Part shown: positions 12,938 through 21,128 of the stretch, in pieces
Position numbering within the stretch: the stretch's first letter is position 1
Layout: each line of letters begins with the position of its first letter
Assembly (NCBI RefSeq): GCF_018119395.1
Contig: NZ_JAGPWD010000006.1
Coordinates: 80,192 to 144,191 of the forward strand
Length of the DNA: 64,000 nucleotides
Direction of reading: 5' to 3'
Origin: Massilia sp. ZL223
GTDB taxonomy: Bacteria; Pseudomonadota; Gammaproteobacteria; Burkholderiales; Burkholderiaceae_D
The notes under the pieces: generated by a model
Told to the model about the DNA's origin: nothing
Database searches by the model: none
Seen by the model: only the letters and a program-made list of their open reading frames with translations
Program-made: the position numbers and the translations under genes

Positions 12938-14836
12938 ATGAGCGAGATGCTGGCGGTGGTGGCGAGCAGCCTGGCCTGGGCCTTGCTGGATTTTGTCTGG
13001 CAAGGCCTGCTGGTGGCCTGGGTGGCGGCCATCGTGATGATGATGATGCGCGGCGCCCGTCCGCAGGCGCGCTATGCGGTGGCCTGCGCGGCCCTGCTGC
13101 TGTGCGCCGCGCTGCCGCTGGCCGGCACGGTGCAGCGCATCCTCGATGCCGACACCACGACGACCATGCTGCCGCTGGCGACCCTGGCCATGGCCGACGT
13201 GTCCGCGCAGCAGGCGCCGGTAGTGGCGCTCGACCCGGAACGGGTGGCCGGCTGGGAAAGCGCGCTGCAGGCGCGGCTGCCTCTGGTGGTGCTGTTCTGG
13301 GCCTGCGGGGCAGGGCTGCTGGCGCTGCGCATGGCCTTCGGCCTGCTCTGGGTGCGCCGGCGCAGCCAGCCCGGCCACTACCGTGGCGACCCGTATTGGC
13401 AGGCCCGGCTGGACGAGCTGGCGCGGCGCTTCGGCATCGCGCGCCGCGTCACCCTGGGCCTGGTCGACGACCTCAGCAGCCCGGTGACGGCCGGCTGGTG
13501 GCGCCCGGTGGTGCTGGTGCCGGCGTCCCTGGCGACGGGCATGCCGCCGCATTTGCTGGAAGCGCTGCTGGCGCACGAGCTGGCCCATGTACGGCGCTTC
13601 GACTACCTCGTAAACCTGATTCAAAGCGCGATCGAGATCCTGCTGTTCTACCACCCGGCGGTGTGGTGGCTGTCGCAGCGGATCCGCAGCGAGCGCGAAC
13701 AGATTGCAGATGATTTAGCCGCAAGCGAGCTCGGCGAACCGCGGCGCCTGGCACTTGCATTGTCCGAACTGGACTTGTTCCAGTTCACCCCGCAACTTGC
13801 CCCAGGGGCACACGGAGGAGATCTCATGTCTCGCATCAAACGCCTGGTTCGTCCTGAAGCCGAACCGCTCAACTGGAAACTGGCCCTTCCCATCCTTGGC
13901 CTGGCCACCTGCGCCGCGCTGTATTCCTGGACCGCCCCGGCCCATGCCGCGCCCCAGGCTACCCAGGAGTCCGCTCAAGAGGCCAGGTCGGAACGCCGCG
14001 AACCCCGCGTGGTCCGCGAAGCCGCCCGCGGCGAACCCTATGCCGTGGTGCGCGCCAAGGAAGGCGGCTTCAACATCAGCGGCAGCAGCGACGACTGGGA
14101 CGACGTCAAGGCGGCGCGAAAGGCGATCGACGGCGAGTTCGTCTGGTTCCGCGAGAACGGCCGCTCGTACTATATCCAGGACCGCGAGCTGATGGCCAAG
14201 GTCAATGCGGCCTGGGCGCCGGTGGATCGCCTGGGCAAGCAGATGGATGTCTACGGCAAGGAGATGGACAAGCACGGCAAGAAGATGGAAGCGCTGGGAC
14301 ACCGGATGGAGGAGGCCTCGAGCGGCTTCAAGCCGGTCGCCAACAAGGGCGAGCTGCGCGAGATCGAAGACGGCATGCGGGCGCTGGGCGAGCAGATGGA
14401 AAACCTTGGCCGCGAACTGGCCGGCGCCCGCGACGATGACGAGCGCGAGCGCATCGAGCGCCGCATGGAAGAGACGGGCAAGCGCATGGAACAGGCTGGC
14501 AAACGCATGGAGCAGGCCTACAATTCGCCGCAGATGCGCAAGGCCCATGCCGAGATGGAAGCGCTGGGCGACCAGATGAAGGAAGCGGGCAAGCCGATGG
14601 ACGCCCTGGGCAAGCGCATGGGGACGCTCGGCAAGGAGATGGAACGCGAGAGCAAGGCGGCGGACCAGACCGTGCGTGGCCTGATTCGTGACGCAAAGGA
14701 AAGGGGCCTGGCGAAGCCTGTTCCTGCCGCCGCACAGCGGCCGGATAGCGCGCGTACCGGAGAAGGCTGGGTCATCAAGCCGCAGGTCCTGGTGGGTGAT
14801 GCAAGCGTGATCGGAACATCGGTGGGGGCAAAATAA
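12938..14836 (+). CDS. M56 (BlaR1/MecR1-type) membrane metallopeptidase with repeat-rich C-terminal domain
   Basis: A 632-residue protein. Membrane helices lie near residues 12-36, 43-62 and 105-130. The zinc motif HELAH is at 213-217, followed by a helix near 230-250 and a further one near 315-330. M56 peptidases sense a signal and cleave a BlaI-type repressor, but no such repressor gene is adjacent. The region after residue 335 is unusual: from about 420 to 580 it is dominated by seven-residue units of the form G-x-x-M-x-x-x (LGKQMDV, YGKEMDK, HGKKMEA), probably a long coiled coil outside the membrane. AAGGAG precedes the ATG. Confidence 0.85.
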   Translation: MSEMLAVVASSLAWALLDFVWQGLLVAWVAAIVMMMMRGARPQARYAVACAALLLCAALPLAGTVQRILDADTTTTMLPLATLAMADVSAQQAPVVALDPERVAGWESALQARLPLVVLFWACGAGLLALRMAFGLLWVRRRSQPGHYRGDPYWQARLDELARRFGIARRVTLGLVDDLSSPVTAGWWRPVVLVPASLATGMPPHLLEALLAHELAHVRRFDYLVNLIQSAIEILLFYHPAVWWLSQRIRSEREQIADDLAASELGEPRRLALALSELDLFQFTPQLAPGAHGGDLMSRIKRLVRPEAEPLNWKLALPILGLATCAALYSWTAPAHAAPQATQESAQEARSERREPRVVREAARGEPYAVVRAKEGGFNISGSSDDWDDVKAARKAIDGEFVWFRENGRSYYIQDRELMAKVNAAWAPVDRLGKQMDVYGKEMDKHGKKMEALGHRMEEASSGFKPVANKGELREIEDGMRALGEQMENLGRELAGARDDDERERIERRMEETGKRMEQAGKRMEQAYNSPQMRKAHAEMEALGDQMKEAGKPMDALGKRMGTLGKEMERESKAADQTVRGLIRDAKERGLAKPVPAAAQRPDSARTGEGWVIKPQVLVGDASVIGTSVGAK

Positions 14837-14870
14837 CGGGCCTGGGTCTGCATGCCTGAGTGGCCATCAG

Positions 14871-14901
14871 AAAAAAACGCCACCATGAAGGTGGCGTTTT
14901 T
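14871..14901. terminator. Rho-independent terminator, bidirectional
   Basis: AAAAAAACGCCACC ATGAA GGTGGCGTTTTT forms a strong stem with A and T tracts on both sides, between convergent genes (M56 peptidase ending 14836 and SRPBCC protein ending 14920). Confidence 0.92.
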
Positions 14902-14919
14902 CATCAGCAGGCAAGCGAA

Positions 14920-15465
14920 TCAGTGCTGGCTGATCTTCCCACGCCAGGCGCCAGTCTCCGACCCGCGCTTCTCCAGCAGCTCCTTGAAGTTCGACAGGTT
15001 GGCGCGCGCTTCCATGCGCACCGCGCCGAAGGCGTCGCCGATCGCCTCCATCGCACCTTCCGGCTCGTAGTCCATCTGCAGCGCGATGCGGGTGCAGGTG
15101 TCCGAGATCTTGTGGAAGGTCACCACGCCGCCGTTCTTCACGCCGGTGACGCTGCGCCATGCGATGCGCTGGTCCGGGATCTGCTCGGTGATTTCGGCAT
15201 CCCATTCCTTCTCTTCGCCGGCCACGTTCGCGCGCCAGTGCAGGTGCTTGTCGTCCAGCTGGCGGATTTCCTTCACGCTCTTCATGAATTGTGGGAAATC
15301 TTCGAACTGGGTCCACTGGTTATAGGCGGTGCGGACAGGCACGTTCACTTCGATCGTTTCGACGATCGACGAGCTGGCGCCATAGCCCTTGTTTTTCTTC
15401 AGTTGCTTCGACAGCATCATGCCACCCACAGCGAGGGCGGCGACAGTAACCACGCGATTCAGCAT
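14920..15465 (-). CDS. SRPBCC family (polyketide cyclase/dehydrase-like) protein
   Basis: The 181-residue protein has a short N-terminal hydrophobic stretch (about 4-18, VVTVAALAVGGMML), then KKNK, then a START/SRPBCC-like lipid-binding domain (about 33-165: VETIEVNVPVRTAYNQWTQFEDFPQFM...). Many bacterial proteins with this layout are called cyclase/dehydrase, but their ligand is unknown. The N-terminal stretch may anchor it to the membrane. AGGAGA precedes the ATG at 15465. It stands alone between a terminator and a 283-base gap in which I see no gene. Confidence 0.8.
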   Translation of the reverse strand: MLNRVVTVAALAVGGMMLSKQLKKNKGYGASSSIVETIEVNVPVRTAYNQWTQFEDFPQFMKSVKEIRQLDDKHLHWRANVAGEEKEWDAEITEQIPDQRIAWRSVTGVKNGGVVTFHKISDTCTRIALQMDYEPEGAMEAIGDAFGAVRMEARANLSNFKELLEKRGSETGAWRGKISQH

Positions 15466-15748
15466 TTTCTGATCTCCTTAAGGGCAAGAAGCGGCGCCGC
15501 ATGCATCCACGATGTGGCCCATACCGATAGGCATGCGGTCAGCCGGCTTCGGCTTCAAAAACGACCTTGGTGTTGATAAGGCAGGCCACGCGATCCGTTG
15601 CGCGAATTGTTGCGATTCGTCGCAAACCTTCCATTTAAAATAAGCGAAAAGACAATCAGGCGGCGCGCGAAAGGCTGGGGTCCGCTGGCCGCGCTTCATA
15701 TAGATGAGCTCGATTCGTCGAGCTGTTTTTTCTCGGCAAGGAGAACGC

Positions 15749-16153
15749 ATGAGCTTGCGAGGCGGATGTTATTGCGGCGCCGTACGCTACGTTGCGAACG
15801 GCAAACCTTTCAACAGTACCTTGTGCCATTGCACCGATTGCCGCAGGGTATCCGGCGCGCCCGCGCTGGCCTGGTTCAGCGTCAAGTTTGCCGATCTGCA
15901 CTGGACCGGTACGCCCACGCGTTTCTCTTCCAGCGCCGGCATCGAGCGCGGCTTCTGCCCGTCCTGCGGCACCACGCTGAGCTTCCACGACAGCCGCTGG
16001 CCTGAGGAAATCGACATCGCCACCGCCACCCTCGACGATCCTGAACAACTGCCGCCCGGCGACCATACCTTCGCGCGCAGCCGTCTCGGCTGGATGAAGC
16101 TGTGCGACGATCTGCCCGCCTACCCGACGACACGCTCGGCCGGCATGGGCTAG
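15749..16153 (+). CDS. GFA family (glutathione-dependent formaldehyde-activating-like) zinc protein
   Basis: The 134-residue protein carries the zinc-binding cysteines of the GFA fold: GGCYCGAVRY (residues 5-14), CHCTDCRR (about 28-35) and FCPSCGTTLSF (about 69-79). The family name comes from an enzyme said to speed formaldehyde-glutathione adduct formation, but most members are uncharacterised. The start is the ATG at 15749, with AAGGAG upstream. frmA lies about 4 kb away, but they are not in one operon. Confidence 0.85.
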   Translation: MSLRGGCYCGAVRYVANGKPFNSTLCHCTDCRRVSGAPALAWFSVKFADLHWTGTPTRFSSSAGIERGFCPSCGTTLSFHDSRWPEEIDIATATLDDPEQLPPGDHTFARSRLGWMKLCDDLPAYPTTRSAGMG

Positions 16154-16268
16154 TGTCCTCGGGGCGCACCGTTGGCGCACTTTTAACGCTGTCGAAAAGG
16201 CAAGGCGCGTCAAGGAAATCACCCATCGAGCGGCGATTCTCCGTGTCACCGGACGGTATAATGGCCGG

Positions 16269-18587
16269 ATGCAGAATCTCCTCCATAACCTCAATCCCGA
16301 ACAACTTGCCGCCGTCACCCTGCCTCAGCAGAGTGCGCTGATCCTGGCTGGCGCCGGCTCTGGCAAGACCCGCGTGTTGACCACGCGCATCGCCTGGCTG
16401 ATCCAGACCGGGCAGGTGTCGCCTGCCGGCATCATGGCGGTCACGTTCACGAACAAGGCCGCCAAGGAGATGCTGACCCGCCTGTCCGCCATGTTGCCCG
16501 TCAATACGCGCGGCATGTGGATCGGCACCTTCCACGGCCTGTGCAACCGCCTGCTGCGCACGCACTACCGCGACGCGGCGCTGCCCCAGACTTTCCAGAT
16601 CCTCGACTCCCAGGACCAGCTGTCGCTCATCAAGCGCATGCTCAAGGCCCACAACGTCGACGACGAGAAGTACCCGGCCAAGAACCTGATGTATTTCATC
16701 AACAACGCGAAGGAGCAGGGCCTGCGCGCGGGGCAGATGGAGGCCTACGATCCGATCGAGCGCCGCATGGTCGAGCTGTACGAGCTCTACGACCAGCAAT
16801 GCCAGCGCGAAGGCGTGGTCGACTTCGCCGAGCTGCTGCTGCGCTCCTACGAACTGCTGGCGCGCAACGCACCGCTGCGCCACCACTACCAGATGCGCTT
16901 CCGCCATATCCTGGTGGACGAGTTCCAGGATACCAACGACCTGCAATACAACCTGCTCAAGCTGCTGGCGGGGCAGGGCGAAGCGGGCGGCGGCGCGCTG
17001 TTCGCCGTGGGCGACGACGACCAGAGCATCTATGCCTTCCGCGGCGCGAACGTCGGCAACATGACGGCCTTCGAGCGCGACTTCCAGGTCAAGAACCTGA
17101 TCAAGCTGGAGCAGAACTACCGTTCGCACGGCCACATCCTCGACAGCGCCAACTACCTGATCGCCAACAACGCCAAGCGCCTGGGCAAGAACCTGCGCAC
17201 CGACGCGGGCCAGGGCGAGCAGGTGCGCGTCTACGAAGCCTCGTCCGACCTGGAAGAGGCGCAGTGGATCATCGAGGAAGCCAAGAGCCTGATGTCGGCC
17301 GGCATGCCGCGCAGCGAGATCGCCATCCTGTACCGCTCCAACGCGCAGAGCCGCGTGATCGAACATGCGCTGTTCGCGGCCGGCCTTCCCTACACCGTGT
17401 ACGGCGGCCTGCGCTACTTCCAGCGTGCCGAGGTCAAGCACGCCATCGCTTATTTGCAGCTGATGGATAACCCGCACAACGACTCGGCTTTCCTGCGCGT
17501 GGTGAACTTCCCGACGCGCGGCATCGGCGTGCGCTCGATCGAGCAGCTGCAGATGGCGGCCGACACCTATGGCATTTCGCTGTACGCGGCGGTGCCCTAC
17601 ATGACCGGCAAGGCCGGTTCCTCGCTGGGCGCCTTCGTGAAGCTGGTCGAATCGGCGCGCTTCGAGACCCAGCAGCTGGCGCTCCCCGAATTGGTGCGCG
17701 TGGTGCTCGAGCGCAGCGGCCTGCTGCAGCACTACCAGAACGAGAAAGAGGGCGCGGACCGCATCGAGAACCTGGAGCAGATGGTCAACGCGGCCACCCA
17801 GTTCGTGCAGGAGGAAGGCTTCGGCGTCCAGGCGCCGGCCCACCTCGGCCCGCCGGCAGCGCCGCAGGCCGGCGAAGCCTTGCTCGACCAGGACGGCATC
17901 GAAGTGCTGGACGGCGGCGCGCCGCTGCCCACGGTGATGTCGCCATTGTCGGCCTTCCTGACCCACGCTTCGCTGGAAGCGGGCGACGCCCAGGCGCAAG
18001 CGGGCCAGGACGCGCTGCAGCTGATGACGGTGCACTCGGCCAAGGGCCTGGAATTCGACGCGGTGTTCATCACCGGCCTGGAAGAGGGCCTGTTCCCGCA
18101 CGAGAGCAGCGCGCGTGAAACCGACGGCCTGGACGAGGAACGGCGCCTGATGTACGTGGCGATCACGCGCGCGCGCCGGCGCCTGTACATCAGCTTCACC
18201 CAGCAGCGCATGCTGCACGGCCAGACGCGCTTCAACATGAAGTCGCGCTTCCTGGAAGAGCTGCCGGAAGAGTCGCTCAAGTGGCTGTCGCCGCGCGTGC
18301 AGACCAACTGGTTCGCCGGACGCAAGTCGACGACGGCCTGGGACGATGCGGAATTCCGCAACGGCACCGACAACCGGATCGCGCAGCAGATCACCCAGAA
18401 GTCCAGCAACGGCGGCGGCAGCGGCTGGCGCGTGGGCGAGGCGGTATCGCACGCCAAGTTCGGCGAGGGTGTGATCGTGAATATCGAAGGCGGTGCGGGC
18501 GCGGCGCGTGCGCAGATCAACTTCGGCTCTGCCGGGATGAAGGTGCTCGACCTGTCGGTGGCGAAGCTGGAACGCTTGTCCCGTTAA
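16269..18587 (+). CDS. uvrD: UvrD/PcrA-type ATP-dependent DNA helicase
   Basis: A 772-residue SF1A 3'-5' helicase acting in nucleotide excision repair and mismatch repair. Walker A AGAGSGKT is at residues 27-34, motif II is in ILVDEFQDTND, motif III is in GDDDQSIYAFRGA, motif IV is LEQNYRS, and motif VI is in VAITRARRRLYIS. The C-terminal HAKFGEGVIVNIEG...AQINF segment resembles the Tudor-like domain through which UvrD/PcrA contacts RNA polymerase. Full length for the family. It is a single gene ending in a hairpin. Confidence 0.95.
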   Translation: MQNLLHNLNPEQLAAVTLPQQSALILAGAGSGKTRVLTTRIAWLIQTGQVSPAGIMAVTFTNKAAKEMLTRLSAMLPVNTRGMWIGTFHGLCNRLLRTHYRDAALPQTFQILDSQDQLSLIKRMLKAHNVDDEKYPAKNLMYFINNAKEQGLRAGQMEAYDPIERRMVELYELYDQQCQREGVVDFAELLLRSYELLARNAPLRHHYQMRFRHILVDEFQDTNDLQYNLLKLLAGQGEAGGGALFAVGDDDQSIYAFRGANVGNMTAFERDFQVKNLIKLEQNYRSHGHILDSANYLIANNAKRLGKNLRTDAGQGEQVRVYEASSDLEEAQWIIEEAKSLMSAGMPRSEIAILYRSNAQSRVIEHALFAAGLPYTVYGGLRYFQRAEVKHAIAYLQLMDNPHNDSAFLRVVNFPTRGIGVRSIEQLQMAADTYGISLYAAVPYMTGKAGSSLGAFVKLVESARFETQQLALPELVRVVLERSGLLQHYQNEKEGADRIENLEQMVNAATQFVQEEGFGVQAPAHLGPPAAPQAGEALLDQDGIEVLDGGAPLPTVMSPLSAFLTHASLEAGDAQAQAGQDALQLMTVHSAKGLEFDAVFITGLEEGLFPHESSARETDGLDEERRLMYVAITRARRRLYISFTQQRMLHGQTRFNMKSRFLEELPEESLKWLSPRVQTNWFAGRKSTTAWDDAEFRNGTDNRIAQQITQKSSNGGGSGWRVGEAVSHAKFGEGVIVNIEGGAGAARAQINFGSAGMKVLDLSVAKLERLSR

Positions 18588-18603
18588 ATTTCACCACTAC
18601 CTA

Positions 18604-18641
18604 TAAAACGTCATTGCCGCCAGTGGCGGGAATGACGTTTA
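18604..18641. repeat. Palindromic hairpin after uvrD (REP-like or terminator)
   Basis: AAACGTCATTGCCGCC and GGCGGGAATGACGTTT form an imperfect 16-bp stem. It may terminate uvrD and the convergent gene. The central GGCGGGAATGACG resembles the GGCCGGAATGACG arm of the repeat at 36781-36859. Confidence 0.65.
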
Positions 18642-18676
18642 CAGGGGGCGGGCCTGGCGTGTAGCGGTGACGGCGC

Positions 18677-19462
18677 TTACTTGGTCAAATCCACCTTCGC
18701 CGCCACATCCTGCACCTGCGGCTTCCCAAAAATCTCCCGATACGCCGCATACATCGCGCACTGCAGCAGCAGGATGAACAGGAACATCAGCCACATCAGC
18801 AAGACCCGCATGAGGTTGCTTCCACCCAGCAGCGCCGACAGCACCACCGTAATCGCAAAGAAAATACCGAACCAGGCCAGCAGCAGCACGATGAACACGC
18901 GGGCGCTGCGCAGCACGGCGAAGAAGCTGTAGAAGGCGGCTTTCCCCGCCGTCATCTTTTGCCAGTAGGTGAGCGGTCCCGCGAAGCACATCGCCATCAT
19001 GCCCGCCAGGCTCAGCACGACGGTCAGGAACATGCTCAGCATGAAGGAAGCCGGCAGCATCACCGGCTGGCCGTCGGCGCGGCTCTGGCGCGCCATCTCC
19101 TGCAAGGCTTCCGGATCGATCGTGGTCTGCACCAGGATCAGCTGGATGACGCCAATGCCCAGGTAGACCAGGCCGATCTTGCACAGCGCCGCAAATGCCG
19201 GTTTGCGGAATCCCGTCAGCAGCACCCCGGGCGTGACCCGCTGGCCGTTCTCGATCATCAGGCAGGCCTGCATGAAGGCCATCGAGAACGACGGAATCAG
19301 CACCGCAACGATCAGGCCCCCGAGGAAGGGGATGGCGCTGATGGCGATGCTGATCAGGATGTTGGCGAAGAGCAGGGCGGTCAGCGCGGCAGGCTGTTGG
19401 CGAAACAGGCCGGCGCCTTGCTTGAGCCAGGTCCAGCCGGTAAGTGCAGGCAGTTTGTTCAT
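18677..19462 (-). CDS. BPSS1780-type integral membrane protein
   Basis: A 261-residue inner-membrane protein with about six hydrophobic segments (near residues 25-60, 88-110, 140-165, 180-215 and 220-240). It matches a conserved betaproteobacterial family named after Burkholderia BPSS1780, of unknown role. It begins four bases inside the end of thrB (ATGA overlap), so it is translated with thrB. The C-terminal tail ([13 protein letters not shown]) is hydrophilic. Confidence 0.8.
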   Translation of the reverse strand: MNKLPALTGWTWLKQGAGLFRQQPAALTALLFANILISIAISAIPFLGGLIVAVLIPSFSMAFMQACLMIENGQRVTPGVLLTGFRKPAFAALCKIGLVYLGIGVIQLILVQTTIDPEALQEMARQSRADGQPVMLPASFMLSMFLTVVLSLAGMMAMCFAGPLTYWQKMTAGKAAFYSFFAVLRSARVFIVLLLAWFGIFFAITVVLSALLGGSNLMRVLLMWLMFLFILLLQCAMYAAYREIFGKPQVQDVAAKVDLTK

Positions 19463-20418
19463 GTAGGCAGTTCAGGCGCGGGGCTGTTGATGCGTTCGCG
19501 CAGGATGCGTTCGAAATGGGTGGGATCGTGCGGCGTGAGCAGCTCCGCCGCACGGGGAATATGCAGATCGTACAGGCGCGACAGCCAGAATCGCAAGGCG
19601 CCCGAGCGCAGCATGGGCTGCCATGCGGCCTGTTCGTCGGCCGTGAAGGGACGCACCGCATGGTAGGCATCGAGCAGGGCGCGCACGCGCGCCGCGTCCA
19701 GCACGCCCGTGGCCAGCTCGACGCACCAGTCGTTGACGGTGACGGCCACGTCGAACAGCCAGGTGTCGCAGCCGGCGAAATAGAAGTCGAAGCAGCCGGT
19801 CAGGCGCTCGCCTTCGAACATGACGTTGTTGCGGAACAGGTCGGCGTGCACCGGCCCGCGCGCCAGGCGGCCATAGGTGGCGCCGGCGGCGAAAGCCTGC
19901 TGGAAGGCGACTTCGTCGCGCAGCAGCGTGGCTTCGGTCTCGCTCAGGTAGGGCATGACTTGCGGCGCGGTGGCGCTCACCCAGTCCAGGCCGCGCAGGT
20001 TGGGCTGCTGCAGCGCGAAGTCCTGCGCCGCCAGGTGCATGCGCGCCAGCATGCGGCCCACTTCGGCGCAATGCACCGGCTGCGGATCGAGCTGGGAGGC
20101 GCCGCTCAGGCGGCTGACGATGATGGCCGGCTTGCCGTGCAGGGCCACCACCAGCTCGCCGTCCTGGTTGGGAACGGGGGCCGGCACCGGGATGCCGCGC
20201 TCGGCCAGGTGGCGCATCAATTGCACGTAGAAGGGAAGCTGCTCGAAACTCAGGTTCTCGAAAATCGTCAATACATACTCGCCCTGCTCGGTCGTCAGGA
20301 AGAAGTTGCTGTTGTCGATGCCGGAGGAAATGCCTTCGAGCCGGAGAGCCTGGCCGAGGGCGAATTGCTTGATCCACTGGGTAAGGTCATCCAGCGAGAC
20401 CGCGGTGAAAACTGCCAT
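19459..20418 (-). CDS. thrB: Homoserine kinase (aminoglycoside-phosphotransferase fold)
   Basis: The 319-residue kinase phosphorylates homoserine on the way to threonine. It is the type used by betaproteobacteria and pseudomonads, with the APH fold rather than the GHMP fold. The catalytic loop is [14 protein letters not shown] and the metal-binding aspartate lies in [10 protein letters not shown]-terminal sequence [16 protein letters not shown] is typical. No other threonine genes are adjacent. The DUF2782 gene upstream is a common neighbour. Confidence 0.93.
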   Translation of the reverse strand: MAVFTAVSLDDLTQWIKQFALGQALRLEGISSGIDNSNFFLTTEQGEYVLTIFENLSFEQLPFYVQLMRHLAERGIPVPAPVPNQDGELVVALHGKPAIIVSRLSGASQLDPQPVHCAEVGRMLARMHLAAQDFALQQPNLRGLDWVSATAPQVMPYLSETEATLLRDEVAFQQAFAAGATYGRLARGPVHADLFRNNVMFEGERLTGCFDFYFAGCDTWLFDVAVTVNDWCVELATGVLDAARVRALLDAYHAVRPFTADEQAAWQPMLRSGALRFWLSRLYDLHIPRAAELLTPHDPTHFERILRERINSPAPELPT

Positions 20419-20474
20419 GTGCTAGCAAAGTGTCAGGTGAGTGATGCTGGCGGCCGCCGCGCGGCCGCACAGGA

Positions 20475-20936
20475 TTATTGTTTCCGGGTCTGTTCGAGCG
20501 GGGGCGGGGGCGGCGCTTCGGCGCGGGCCGGCGTACCGGGCTTGGCCGGGGCCGGGGCTACCGGCTGCTCGGTCGCACCCTGCTTCTTGGGATTGCCAAA
20601 ATCGAACTCCATCACCTGCCATTGTGGGGCACGGATTGCACTGCTCTGGGCATCGCCTGGTTGGGCGTTGCCTGCTGGAACGTTGGGCTTCATGATGTAG
20701 CGGCTGGGGCCGCTTTGCACTTCCACCTCGGTGACCTGGCCATTCTGCTTTTTCTCCGTGATGCGGGTACGTTCTTTCGGCGGAATGGTGGTGGCCGGCA
20801 CGTCGCTGCCCGGCTCGATACGGTCGAGTTTCGGCGGTTCCTGGCTCGGCGGTTGCTGCTGTTGCTGGGCTGCGGCGAGGCCGGAGGCAAGCAGACACAG
20901 CGTTAGGAGGGCGGAGCGGGAAGATGTGCGCAGCAT
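20475..20936 (-). CDS. DUF2782 family exported protein
   Basis: A 153-residue protein with a signal peptide (about residues 1-23, ending GLAAA), then a Gln/Pro-rich stretch, a small conserved core (RIEPGSDVPATTI...RTRITEKKQNGQVTEVEV...) and a low-complexity Pro/Ala tail. DUF2782 proteins sit next to thrB and polA in many beta- and gammaproteobacteria. Their function is unknown. I use the ATG at 20936, which has AGGTGA eight bases upstream, rather than the in-frame GTG at 20945. Confidence 0.85.
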   Translation of the reverse strand: MLRTSSRSALLTLCLLASGLAAAQQQQQPPSQEPPKLDRIEPGSDVPATTIPPKERTRITEKKQNGQVTEVEVQSGPSRYIMKPNVPAGNAQPGDAQSSAIRAPQWQVMEFDFGNPKKQGATEQPVAPAPAKPGTPARAEAPPPPPLEQTRKQ

Positions 20937-21128
20937 GATGGTCACCTAGTGTCGTTTAGTCCATTTTAACAAACGGCGTCGCTTCCCTGTGAAAACTGTG
21001 TTTTGTCCCTATATAGAGACGAAGTCCCCGACGGGGAAGTTGTGCTTTCTCCAATCCGATTCTGCGATAATGCCGGACACCCGGCGCGCCGCTGTTGGCG
21101 CCTTTCGCCCCACCCAGATTTTCGCCCT

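Noticed and set aside
15466..15748. Small minus-strand frame (90 codons) in the gap before the GFA gene
   Set aside because: No ribosome site, no recognisable family, and codon use unlike a gene of this genome.
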